The position numbers and the translations under genes are program-made. DNA of 8,218 nucleotides from the NCBI GenBank assembly GCA_938038645.1, contig CALHTA010000253.1:1-8218 (forward strand), given 5' to 3'. Shown one piece after another: positions 1 through 7,020 of this stretch. Position 1 is the stretch's first letter; the number at the start of each line of letters is the position of its first letter. Below the pieces are notes generated by a model, which did no database searches, was not told where the DNA came from, and saw only the letters and a program-made list of their open reading frames with translations. The stretch is from an uncultured Thiotrichaceae bacterium (GTDB taxonomy: Bacteria; Pseudomonadota; Gammaproteobacteria; Thiotrichales; Thiotrichaceae).

Positions 1-1243
1 CTGGTAGATCTCTGATCATCTCTTCGCCAAAAACATCTTCATAACAAATACTGACTTGCGCGCGATACTCACCCACATTGACTAAGCCGTCTCCCGTACC
101 ACGAGATAAATTATCGTAAGGAATGCTCATCCAGCGCTCAAGCCACCTTAGATGCTGCAACAACGGAATGTACTCACCGAGGGGGACCAAATGTCGCTTA
201 GAGTACATATCAGGTTTATCAGTGTTGTCACCAAGTACCATGACGCTATTTTCAAAGCGGCCTTCAGGTGTTTGGTGAAAACCTCCTACCACGAGCTTCG
301 TATTATTTTCTAGTGCTTCTGCTTGCATTGGTTTAAGTACAAAATCGGTAAACTGCGTAAATTCACCTGGGATAGCCGTCTCAGGCCAAACAATCAGGTC
401 ACTCTGCCAATTTTCTCGCGTCATCTGCATGTAACGTTCAACAGATGGCACACGCTGCTCTGGCAACCATTTCTGATCCTGAGGGATATTGGCTTGTAGC
501 AGACTAACCTTAAGTGTTTTACCCGTTTCTTCAACCCACAGCTGTTTATCGAAATACAATCCACTCACTGTCAGGAGTATTATCGTTAGACTACCAAGCA
601 CTTTATTTAAATGTGAAAAAGGTTCCGCCACACGAACGTAGTTGACCGCAGGCAAATTAACTTGGTGGAAGCGTTCTGTGCGACTTGGAAATATGATGGC
701 AACTACCGCACCTGCAATCACGGCTGTAACCAGACTTAGCAACAGCGTACCCCCCATGGGGACGTAGCTGGTTAGCCAAGTGTCTGTTTGTGAATGACCA
801 AGAAACAACCAGGGAAACCCAGTAAATAACCACCCTCTGCACCATTCCACAAATACCCAAGCACAAGGGTAAATAATGAGGAGCTTGAGAATTAATAAGC
901 TTTTCGTGAAAAATGAGGCTATAAAACCAAATAAAGCAATCTGTAGGGCTAAACCTAAGACAAAAAGGAAGGTTAAGAAACCAGCAAGCAGCAAAGGAGC
1001 CTGTGCGAAGCCATGCATGCTCTGAAATACCCAAGAGGCCCCAACACCGAACAGACCAACCCCAAATGCCCAGCCTAACTTAACCATCTGGTTACGTTGG
1101 CGAGCTCTTAACATGAGATAAAACAGAACCGCTGGTGATAGATAGGCTATCGGAAATAATTTAAAGGGTGCAAACGACAGTACCATTAATGCGCCTGCAA
1201 GAAGCGCATATAAGTAGAAGCGATTTTTAAACGCAGCCTGCAT
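1..1243 (-). CDS. lnt: Apolipoprotein N-acyltransferase Lnt, 3' end beyond the window
   Basis: Inner-membrane enzyme that adds the third acyl chain to the N-terminal cysteine of bacterial lipoproteins, taking it from phospholipid; it is the last step of lipoprotein maturation. I read 414 uninterrupted codons, with the C-terminus cut off by the window edge (E. coli Lnt is about 512 residues). The first 220 or so residues are very hydrophobic, as expected for the multi-helix membrane part. A nitrilase-type domain begins near residue 245 (KVSLLQANIPQ). The catalytic triad is visible: Glu288 in WPETAIP, Lys349 in YSKRHLVPLGEY and Cys400 in ICYEDVFG, corresponding to E267, K335 and C387 of E. coli. 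The ATG is the first possible start, because an in-frame TAA lies two codons upstream. A Shine-Dalgarno AAGGA overlaps the ybeX stop, 7 bases before the ATG. It follows ybeX after 10 bases, so it is very likely in the same operon. Confidence 0.95.
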   Translation of the reverse strand, partial: MQAAFKNRFYLYALLAGALMVLSFAPFKLFPIAYLSPAVLFYLMLRARQRNQMVKLGWAFGVGLFGVGASWVFQSMHGFAQAPLLLAGFLTFLFVLGLALQIALFGFIASFFTKSLLILKLLIIYPCAWVFVEWCRGWLFTGFPWLFLGHSQTDTWLTSYVPMGGTLLLSLVTAVIAGAVVAIIFPSRTERFHQVNLPAVNYVRVAEPFSHLNKVLGSLTIILLTVSGLYFDKQLWVEETGKTLKVSLLQANIPQDQKWLPEQRVPSVERYMQMTRENWQSDLIVWPETAIPGEFTQFTDFVLKPMQAEALENNTKLVVGGFHQTPEGRFENSVMVLGDNTDKPDMYSKRHLVPLGEYIPLLQHLRWLERWMSIPYDNLSRGTGDGLVNVGEYRAQVSICYEDVFGEEMIRDLP

Positions 1244-1253
1244 CTTTTATTCC

Positions 1254-2096
1254 TTACGCTGCCTTAGCAGTTTGAATCTCAAGTAATTGAATTCTTCGAC
1301 TATCACTACGCAAAACACGGAAAGTCATGTCTTCAATCACTAACTCTTCATATTGCTTTGGAATTTTTCCAAATTCATTGGTAACAACGCCACCGACCGT
1401 ATCAAATGTCGAGTTAGGCAAGGTCATTTTAAAGTAGTCATTGAATACATCGATTTCAGTGCCAGCTAGCACCGTGAAACGACCATTGCCATGCTTGCGG
1501 ATGTCTAATTTATCATCAACGTGATCATGCTCATCATCAATTTCGCCAACAATTTGTTCAAGCACATCTTCTATAGTGACCAAGCCTGCTGTACCTGAGT
1601 ACTCATCGACAACAACAGCCATGTGATTACGACTGCGCCTAAAGTGAGCTAATAGGCTTTCAAGCTTTTGGCCTTCTGGCACCACAATAGCGGGCCTTAG
1701 AATATCATCAATATCAAACTCGTCTTCCCTTCCAACATATTTTAGAAGGTCTTTAGCTAGCAATACGCCTTCAACATCATCTAGGTTTTTATCCAACACC
1801 GGATAACGTGAATGACCTGCTTCTAGCACAAGTTTAAGAATGTCATGATACGCATCATCATGGAACACAGACTGAATGTGGGAACGCGGGATCATAATAT
1901 CCCGAACTTTGAGGTTATCTACCTGAATAACGCCTTCCATCATGCTGAGTGAGTTAGGTGCGATGATATTTTTATTTTGTGCTGCACGTAACCTAAGGAC
2001 TAGCTCATCACTACTACCCGCTGAAAAATCTACTTTACTTAACAGCCATTTTTTAAACCATGACGGTGGTTTTATTTTAACCTTCGCTTGTTTCAT
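1254..2096 (-). CDS. ybeX: CorC/YbeX-type CBS-domain protein
   Basis: 280-residue soluble protein of the CorC/HlyC family, close in length to E. coli YbeX (about 292). Residues about 64-121 form a first CBS motif (VRDIMIPRSHIQ through EGVLLAKDLLKYV). Residues about 131-186 form a second (RPAIVVPEGQ through GLVTIEDVLEQIVGEIDDE). Residues about 200-275 form the CorC_HlyC C-terminal domain (GRFTVLAGTEID, FDTVGGVVTNEFG, SDSRRIQLLEI). There is no DUF21 membrane domain, so it is the short form. CBS pairs usually bind adenine nucleotides. The family was named for cobalt and magnesium efflux in Salmonella, and its place next to ybeY and ybeZ has linked YbeX to ribosome and RNA metabolism; the exact role is unsettled. 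The start overlaps the end of ybeY by 20 bases. The ATG is the first possible start, since an in-frame TAG lies seven codons upstream. Translation is probably coupled to ybeY. Confidence 0.95.
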   Translation of the reverse strand: MKQAKVKIKPPSWFKKWLLSKVDFSAGSSDELVLRLRAAQNKNIIAPNSLSMMEGVIQVDNLKVRDIMIPRSHIQSVFHDDAYHDILKLVLEAGHSRYPVLDKNLDDVEGVLLAKDLLKYVGREDEFDIDDILRPAIVVPEGQKLESLLAHFRRSRNHMAVVVDEYSGTAGLVTIEDVLEQIVGEIDDEHDHVDDKLDIRKHGNGRFTVLAGTEIDVFNDYFKMTLPNSTFDTVGGVVTNEFGKIPKQYEELVIEDMTFRVLRSDSRRIQLLEIQTAKAA

Positions 2097-2553
2097 TGTA
2101 AGGGTCAGGAACTCCTAATTCTTTAAGTAACTTAATTTCGATTGCTTCCATCGCCGAAGCTTCAGGGTCTGTAATATGGTCATGACCTTGCAAATGCAAC
2201 ATGCCATGGATCACAAGATGAGCCCAATGCTGTTCAGCCGTTTTTTTTTGCTCTCTGGCTTCTTTTGCCACGACTTCAGCACAAATCACTAAATCGCCAA
2301 GATACCCCTGCTCTGCGTCATCTAACAAGCCTTCGGGAATCTCACTAAAATCTGAGGGGAAAGACAGTATATTAGTCGCGTAATCTTTGTCCCTATAATC
2401 ACGATTTAAAATCTGTGCCTCATCAGTATTTACTATACGTAGTACAGCGGATGCTTCACGTTCACCCTCATAAGCAATGTCAGCACACGCTAAAAGCCAT
2501 GCAGAGCTAGGGATAGGTGCATCACTAGCGTTTTGTACCTCAAGCTCAAACAT
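2077..2553 (-). CDS. ybeY: Endoribonuclease YbeY, 16S rRNA maturation factor
   Basis: 158-residue single-domain metalloprotein (E. coli YbeY has 155). It is a zinc-dependent endoribonuclease that takes part in maturing the 3' end of 16S rRNA and in late-stage 70S ribosome quality control, acting in the cytoplasm. The family signature HGMLHLQGHDH is at residues 116-126, with zinc ligands His116, His120 and His126; E. coli has H114, H118 and H124. The conserved NRDYRDKDYATNILSFP block near residues 50-66 carries the arginine found in the putative RNA-binding cleft. The start codon overlaps the ybeZ stop as TAATG, and a weak AAGG lies about 6 bases upstream, so translational coupling to ybeZ is likely. 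The last 20 bases are shared with the start of ybeX. Nothing is missing or broken. Confidence 0.97.
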   Translation of the reverse strand: MFELEVQNASDAPIPSSAWLLACADIAYEGEREASAVLRIVNTDEAQILNRDYRDKDYATNILSFPSDFSEIPEGLLDDAEQGYLGDLVICAEVVAKEAREQKKTAEQHWAHLVIHGMLHLQGHDHITDPEASAMEAIEIKLLKELGVPDPYNETSEG

Positions 2554-3527
2554 TACTTACCTTCAGCTTCGTTGTAAGCCTCTACAATTCGTTGAACCAG
2601 TGAATGACGAACAACATCTTTAGACTCAAAAAAGCAAAACTCGACCTCTTTAACACCTTGCAATATGTCGATGACATGTTTTAAGCCTGAAGTCTGATGC
2701 TTTGGTAGATCAATCTGAGTAATGTCACCTGTCACCACCGCCGTTGAACCAAAGCCCAAACGTGTTAAGAACATTTTCATCTGCTCAACAGTCGTATTTT
2801 GCGCTTCGTCCATGATAATAAACGAATCATTCAGCGTACGACCACGCATATATGCCAACGGAGCTACTTCGATTACTTGTTTTTCGATGAGCTTATTTAC
2901 TTTTTCAAACCCCATCATTTCAAACAAAGCATCATACATAGGGCGTAAATAAGGATCTACTTTTTGCGACAGGTCTCCAGGCAAAAAACCAAGCTTTTCG
3001 CCAGCTTCCACTGCCGGACGCACCAAAACAATACGGCGAATTTCATCACGCTCTAACGCTTCAACCGCACAAGCGACCGCTAGATACGTTTTACCCGTAC
3101 CGGCAGGACCAACACCAAAGGTTAAATCGTGTGTTTGCACGCCTCTAATATAACGATTCTGATTTGGACCACGACCACGAATTACCCCCTTCTTAGTTCG
3201 AATAGTGGCCAAGCCATTAGGCTCAGACTCATCTTTACTCGAGGACTCATGGAGGTGTAAATGCAGCGACTCAGGACTTAACTCTTCACTTGCCGTGAGT
3301 TGATAAAGGTGCTGTAGCAAATCGGTTGCTTTATTAACGTTAGCCGGTAATCCACTGATAGTGAACTGAGGACCACGGTTGCTGATTTCAACATTAAGGC
3401 CTGTTTCTAGCTGCCTTAAGTGTTGATCTAGCTGACCCGATAAATTGATGAGACGAGCACTATCTGCTGGCTCCAAATCTATGCTAACTGAATGTAAATC
3501 TACATTATCATTATTAGAATTTTTCAA
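2553..3527 (-). CDS. ybeZ: PhoH-like ATPase YbeZ
   Basis: 324-residue cytoplasmic P-loop NTPase of the PhoH family and the usual partner of YbeY. PhoH proteins are predicted RNA-associated ATPases or helicases. An N-terminal KH-like region (about residues 15-80, starting IDLEPADSARL) precedes the ATPase core. Walker A is GPAGTGKT at 140-147. The family block RPAVEAGEKLGFLPGDL spans about 170-186, Walker B is IIMDEAQN with Asp240-Glu241, and VTGDITQIDLP follows. The start is TTG: it aligns with the E. coli YbeZ N-terminus (ITLEPADNARL), an in-frame TAG lies two codons upstream, and no in-frame ATG occurs before Met197. An AGGGGA lies 11 bases upstream of the TTG. It is the first gene of its cluster in this window and has a candidate promoter of its own. 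In E. coli miaB precedes it; here it follows the nqr terminator. The stop overlaps the ybeY ATG by one base. Confidence 0.95.
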   Translation of the reverse strand: MKNSNNDNVDLHSVSIDLEPADSARLINLSGQLDQHLRQLETGLNVEISNRGPQFTISGLPANVNKATDLLQHLYQLTASEELSPESLHLHLHESSSKDESEPNGLATIRTKKGVIRGRGPNQNRYIRGVQTHDLTFGVGPAGTGKTYLAVACAVEALERDEIRRIVLVRPAVEAGEKLGFLPGDLSQKVDPYLRPMYDALFEMMGFEKVNKLIEKQVIEVAPLAYMRGRTLNDSFIIMDEAQNTTVEQMKMFLTRLGFGSTAVVTGDITQIDLPKHQTSGLKHVIDILQGVKEVEFCFFESKDVVRHSLVQRIVEAYNEAEGK

Positions 3528-3538
3528 GTACTACAAGT

Positions 3539-3544
3539 TCCCCT
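3539..3544 (-). promoter_or_regulatory. Ribosome binding site for the TTG start of ybeZ
   Basis: On the minus strand AGGGGA sits 11 bases before the TTG at 3527-3525. It is the only purine-rich match near the start. The spacing is at the long end of the normal range, which together with TTG suggests modest initiation. It supports the TTG because no ATG or GTG start is available nearby in frame. Confidence 0.5.
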
Positions 3545-3609
3545 GTTTAATGTATAGGTCGCTATATTGAATCTTCTCCAAAGCATACATCAATAAGAAT
3601 CCACTTTAC

Positions 3610-3641
3610 ATTATATTTGATTAAATGAATGAATTGACCAA
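3610..3641 (-). promoter_or_regulatory. Candidate sigma70 promoter for ybeZ-ybeY-ybeX-lnt
   Basis: The minus strand has a perfect -10 box TATAAT at 3615-3610. Upstream lies a weak -35 candidate, TGGTCA (3640-3635, spacer 19) or TTGGTC (3641-3636, spacer 20). The flanking DNA is AT-rich. It sits between the nqr terminator and the ybeZ start, about 85 bases before the TTG, where a promoter for the cluster would be expected. The -35 is poor and the spacing long, so the call rests mostly on the -10 box and position. Confidence 0.45.
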
Positions 3642-3651
3642 TCTCAGACAC

Positions 3652-3688
3652 TAAAAAGGCGCTAACTCGCAAGAGTTAACGCCTTTTA
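3652..3688 (-). terminator. Rho-independent terminator of the nqr operon
   Basis: In the minus-strand transcript, AAAAGGCGUUAACUC (3687-3673) pairs with GAGUUAGCGCCUUUU (3668-3654) around a UUGC loop. This gives a 15-bp stem with a single G-U wobble, and the 3' arm runs into UUUUU. It begins 33 bases after the nqrF stop. The plus strand would also fold, but its T run is only four long, and no gene reads into it from that side. Confidence 0.92.
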
Positions 3689-3720
3689 GCCAATAACAAT
3701 AAGCTTATTAAAGGATGAAT

Positions 3721-4944
3721 TTATCCACCAAAGTCATCAAGTGCAATGTTATCTTCCTCAACACCCATGTTATCCAACATATCGATAACTGCAACATTCA
3801 TCATTGGAGGACCACACATGTAGTATTCCGCATCTTCCGGTGCTGGGTGATCCTTCAAGTAGTTTTCATACAGTATGTTGTGAATGAAACCGGTATAACC
3901 TGTCCAATTATCTTCAGGCAAAGGATCGGATAAACCGAGATGCCATTCGAAATTGTCATGCTCCGCTGCCAGCTTATCAAACTCATCAACATAGAATGCT
4001 TCACGCAAACTACGTGCGCCATACCAGAAACTGATCTTACGTTTACTAGCCAGACGCCCCAACTGATCAAAAATGTGTGAACGCATAGGCGCCATTCCAG
4101 CACCACCACCCACAAAGACCATTTCGGCATCTGTCTCTTTAGCGAAGAACTCACCAAACGGACCAGAGATAACCACCTCATCACCAGGCTTAAGATTAAA
4201 GATGTAAGAAGACATGATTCCCGCAGGGATGTCTGAACTACCAGGAGGAGGCGAAGCAATTCTCACATTCAACATGATGATGCCTTTCTCTTCTGGATAA
4301 TTCGCCATAGAGTAAGCACGGACCGTGTCTTCTTTAACCGTCGAGGTATTGTCCCAAACCTTAAAGCGATCCCAATCACCTTGATACTCTTCGTCAATAT
4401 CAAAAGTCTTGTAAGACAGCTCATGTGGAGGGCATTCGATCTGAATGTAACCACCTGCGCGGAAATCTACGTTTTCGCCTTCTGGTAGCTCAATCACTAG
4501 CTCTTTGATGAAGGTCGCAACGTTATCGTTAGAACGGACTTTACAAGTCCAACGCTTAACACCGAACACTTCCTCAGGAACTTCGATCTCCATGTTTTGC
4601 TTAACCGTCACCTGACAAGCCAGACGGTCTCCCGCAGCAGCCTGCTTACGGTTAACATGTGCCTCTTCAACAGGAAGTAGCGAACCACCACCTTCGTGAA
4701 TTTGCACACGGCATTGCGCACAAGTACCACCACCGCCACAGGCAGAGGCAACGAACAGGCCATTTTCAGAAAGCGTGCTCAGCAGCTTACCGCCAATGGG
4801 CACTTTAATTTCTTTTTCTTTGTTGATGGTTAACGTCACGTCTCCATCAGGAACTAACTTTGAACGCGCGAACAAAATAATGTATACGAGCGCCAATACG
4901 ATAAGGGTAAACAACACAATACCCAATATAATTTCGAGTGCCAT
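3721..4944 (-). CDS. nqrF: Na+-NQR subunit F, NADH-oxidising flavoprotein
   Basis: 407 residues, the usual length. NqrF is the electron entry point of the complex: it oxidises NADH on FAD and passes electrons to a 2Fe-2S centre. An N-terminal membrane anchor spans about residues 4-26. The ferredoxin domain follows with cluster ligands Cys69, Cys75, Cys78 and Cys110 ([11 protein letters not shown], then RLACQV). The FAD site shows RAYS at 209-212 (Arg209, Tyr211, Ser212). The NADH-binding part shows GGGAGMAP at 279-286 and CGPP beginning at Cys377. The protein ends in the conserved DDFGG. Residue numbers are nearly those of Vibrio cholerae NqrF. The start is supported by AAGGA 9 bases upstream, overlapping the nqrE stop; the gap to nqrE is 12 bases. 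It is the last gene of the operon, with a strong terminator just downstream. Confidence 0.98.
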   Translation of the reverse strand: MALEIILGIVLFTLIVLALVYIILFARSKLVPDGDVTLTINKEKEIKVPIGGKLLSTLSENGLFVASACGGGGTCAQCRVQIHEGGGSLLPVEEAHVNRKQAAAGDRLACQVTVKQNMEIEVPEEVFGVKRWTCKVRSNDNVATFIKELVIELPEGENVDFRAGGYIQIECPPHELSYKTFDIDEEYQGDWDRFKVWDNTSTVKEDTVRAYSMANYPEEKGIIMLNVRIASPPPGSSDIPAGIMSSYIFNLKPGDEVVISGPFGEFFAKETDAEMVFVGGGAGMAPMRSHIFDQLGRLASKRKISFWYGARSLREAFYVDEFDKLAAEHDNFEWHLGLSDPLPEDNWTGYTGFIHNILYENYLKDHPAPEDAEYYMCGPPMMNVAVIDMLDNMGVEEDNIALDDFGG

Positions 4945-4956
4945 GATTGAAATTCC

Positions 4957-5553
4957 TTAGAGTTGTACGCCAGAAAATGCCATGAATCCCATAGACATTA
5001 ATCCGACCGTTATGAATGTAATTCCCAAGCCTTCAAGGCCTTTAGGCACATCACTGTACTTGAGTTTTTCGCGGACACCTGCCAAAGCAACAACCGCTAG
5101 CGCCCAACCGATTCCACTAGAAATACCGTAAGTCACACTCTCACCAAAGTTATAGTCACGCTCAACCATGAACAAAGAACCACCCAAGATCGCGCAGTTA
5201 ACAGTGATCAAAGGCAAGAAGACACCTAAGGCGTTGTATAACGACGGTAGATACTTATCTAGCACCATTTCTAGAATCTGTACCATAGCAGCGATAACGC
5301 CGATGTAGCTAATCAACCCAAGGAAAGTGAGGTCAACGCCCGGTAAGATGGCATTGTCTTTCAACAAAAAGTTAAGGATAAGATTGTTAACCGGTACGGT
5401 AATGGTCTGAACAACCGCAACGGCGATTCCTAAACCGATGGCCGTTTCGATTTTCTTGGAGAGTGCCAAAAAGGTACACATACCCAAGAAGAATGACAGC
5501 GCCAGGTTTTCAACAAAAACTGCCTTAACGAATAAACTTAGATAAGCTTCCAT
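4957..5553 (-). CDS. nqrE: Na+-NQR subunit E, membrane subunit
   Basis: 198 residues, the same length as the V. cholerae protein. It is a six-helix inner-membrane subunit related to NqrD and RnfA. Cys26 (FFLGMCTF) and Cys120 ([10 protein letters not shown]) match the two NqrE cysteines that, with two from NqrD, hold an iron-sulfur centre in the membrane between NqrF and NqrC. The start codon overlaps the nqrD stop as TAATG. A strong GGAGG lies 9 bases upstream, inside the last codons of nqrD. The protein has the family's charged N-terminal stretch ([11 protein letters not shown]) and is intact. Confidence 0.98.
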   Translation of the reverse strand: MEAYLSLFVKAVFVENLALSFFLGMCTFLALSKKIETAIGLGIAVAVVQTITVPVNNLILNFLLKDNAILPGVDLTFLGLISYIGVIAAMVQILEMVLDKYLPSLYNALGVFLPLITVNCAILGGSLFMVERDYNFGESVTYGISSGIGWALAVVALAGVREKLKYSDVPKGLEGLGITFITVGLMSMGFMAFSGVQL

Positions 5554-6224
5554 TAGTGAGCGCCTCCTGTGCTGTGCCCATGCGACTCATGAATCTTAAA
5601 GTCAGGTGCTTCATTTTGCTCAGGCTTCCAAGCACGAATTGCCCAGATCATTAAGCCAATAATAAAGAATGCACTCGGTGGTAAGAGTAATAAACCATTG
5701 GACTGATACCAACCGCCTTCAGTAGTTAACGGCATAATCTGGTAGCCCATTAACGAACCCGCACCGAACAACTCACGGAAGAACGCAACTACGATCAACA
5801 CTAAGCTGTAACCCAAACCATTCCCGATACCATCGAGGAAACTTAGGCCAGGAGGGTTCTTCATGGCGTAAGCTTCTGCACGCCCCATTACGATACAGTT
5901 GGTAATAATCAAACCAACGAATACCGATAATTGTTTAGCCGTGTCATAGGCAAAAGCCTTCAACAATTGGTCAACGACAATAACCAAAGAGGCGATAATC
6001 GTCATCTGAACAATGATACGAATACTGCCTGGTATATGATTTCTGATCGCACTGATAGAGGCATTTGAAAAAGCCAATACCAACGTCAGCGCCACACACA
6101 TCAACAGCGCTGTTTTCATTGAAGTTGTGACGGCCAACGCCGAACAAATACCCAGTATTTGCAGCGTGATCGGATTGTTACCGATCAATGGATCGACAAG
6201 ATTATGTTTTGCTTCAGGGCTCAT
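5553..6224 (-). CDS. nqrD: Na+-NQR subunit D, membrane subunit
   Basis: 223 residues from the ATG chosen here; V. cholerae NqrD has about 210. It is a six-helix inner-membrane subunit paired with NqrE. Cys27 ([14 protein letters not shown]) and Cys110 ([15 protein letters not shown]) match Cys29 and Cys112 of V. cholerae, the NqrD ligands of the intramembrane iron-sulfur site. The reading frame is open 19 codons further upstream, but I start at MSPEAKHNL. That start has a good GGAGG 8 bases before it, lies one base after the nqrC stop, and keeps the cysteine numbering within two of V. cholerae. The C-terminus continues past the conserved KPEQ for about 20 residues, ending [13 protein letters not shown], which is longer and richer in histidine than I recall for the family. 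Confidence 0.97.
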   Translation of the reverse strand: MSPEAKHNLVDPLIGNNPITLQILGICSALAVTTSMKTALLMCVALTLVLAFSNASISAIRNHIPGSIRIIVQMTIIASLVIVVDQLLKAFAYDTAKQLSVFVGLIITNCIVMGRAEAYAMKNPPGLSFLDGIGNGLGYSLVLIVVAFFRELFGAGSLMGYQIMPLTTEGGWYQSNGLLLLPPSAFFIIGLMIWAIRAWKPEQNEAPDFKIHESHGHSTGGAH

Positions 6225-6225
6225 A

Positions 6226-7020
6226 TTAATTGCCTCCCATTGCACGAATTTTATTGAAGTACGGACCAAAGCCTTGATCACTTAACCAGTATTGCAACAT
6301 GTTCTCGACACCGCGAGCCGTTAGCGTTGCACCGGATAAACCATCCATTTGATACTTAGCATTAGGGCTAGCAGGATCTACCGCGCCTTTAACCACTTTG
6401 ATCAAGACTTCATTGTTATCGCCAAACACTTCCTTACCAACCCACTTAGCTTTCCAGCTTGGGTTGTCAACTTCGCCACCTAAGCCAGGCGTCTCAGCAT
6501 GCTCGTAATAACCCAAACCAACCACTGTTTTAAGGTCGCTTTCAAGTGCTAAGAAACCGTGCAGTGTAGACCAAAGACCGTAACCCTTGATCGGTAAGAT
6601 GTATGACTTAACCGCATCGCCTTCTTTGACTAAGTAAACCGAAGCCAGCTTAGCGCGTCGCTTAATGCCCGCAACATCATCCGCTGCATCAACCAAGAAG
6701 TTTTGCGCAGGATCGTTAGACGCTGCACGTTGATCATAGGTCGCTGCATCTATATCAGTGACATACTCACCCGTTGCAAAATCAACCACTCTAGGCTCGA
6801 TCTGCTCAAAGAGTTCGTCAACTGTCTTACCCTCTTCCATTAAGCCCGCAATTTGCAAAATGTTACGCTTTTTATCGAACGCTTTATTCGCTTCTTGCAT
6901 TGGCTTAAGTGCTACCGCAGCAGCAGAAACCAAAACCGAACAAACCAAACACGTTGCAAGCGCAATAAAGATAGTCTTTTTCTGGCTATCATTAGGCAGT
7001 GCTAAAAGATCTTTAATCAT
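6226..7020 (-). CDS. nqrC: Na+-NQR subunit C, covalent FMN subunit
   Basis: 264 residues (V. cholerae about 257). An N-terminal anchor spans about residues 16-38 ([20 protein letters not shown]), followed by a periplasmic FMN-binding domain. The flavinylation motif is GLSGATLT; Thr232, the last residue of SGAT, should carry FMN through a phosphoester bond made by ApbE, as Thr225 does in V. cholerae. Other family blocks are GYGLWS at about 146-151 and ETPGLGGEV at about 176-184. The start overlaps the nqrB stop as ATGA, and GGAGG lies 6 bases upstream inside nqrB. In the complex it takes electrons from the NqrD/NqrE centre and hands them to the FMN of NqrB. Confidence 0.98.
   Translation of the reverse strand: MIKDLLALPNDSQKKTIFIALATCLVCSVLVSAAAVALKPMQEANKAFDKKRNILQIAGLMEEGKTVDELFEQIEPRVVDFATGEYVTDIDAATYDQRAASNDPAQNFLVDAADDVAGIKRRAKLASVYLVKEGDAVKSYILPIKGYGLWSTLHGFLALESDLKTVVGLGYYEHAETPGLGGEVDNPSWKAKWVGKEVFGDNNEVLIKVVKGAVDPASPNAKYQMDGLSGATLTARGVENMLQYWLSDQGFGPYFNKIRAMGGN
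6233..6237 (-). promoter_or_regulatory. Ribosome binding site that decides the nqrD start
   Basis: GGAGG lies 8 bases upstream of the ATG at 6224-6222, inside the Gly-Gly codons (gga ggc) that end nqrC. This spacing is close to ideal and favours the 223-residue NqrD over the longer open frame that begins at 6281 within nqrC. Confidence 0.8.

Noticed and set aside
657..1034. A 125-codon minus-strand open frame inside the lnt region
   Set aside because: Out of frame with lnt, which reads without interruption through the whole stretch with its catalytic triad intact. The protein resembles nothing and has shadow-like composition. I re-read the lnt frame line by line and found no frameshift.
3522..3528. 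CTTGAAA on the minus strand, like the -35 of a heat-shock (sigma32) promoter
   Set aside because: It lies at and inside the ybeZ start codon, and I see no CCCATNT-like -10 at the right distance downstream, so it could not drive the full gene.
3715..3933. Plus-strand 72-codon open frame overlapping the end of nqrF
   Set aside because: It is antisense to a well-conserved part of nqrF, has no recognisable ribosome binding site or domain, and is cysteine and isoleucine rich as expected of a shadow frame.
3855..4259. Minus-strand 134-codon open frame within nqrF
   Set aside because: Alternative frame of the nqrF NADH-binding region, which itself carries all expected motifs.
6225..6281. Longer NqrD with 19 extra N-terminal residues overlapping nqrC
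   Set aside because: The shorter start has a well-placed GGAGG, sits one base after the nqrC stop, and matches the family N-terminus and cysteine numbering.
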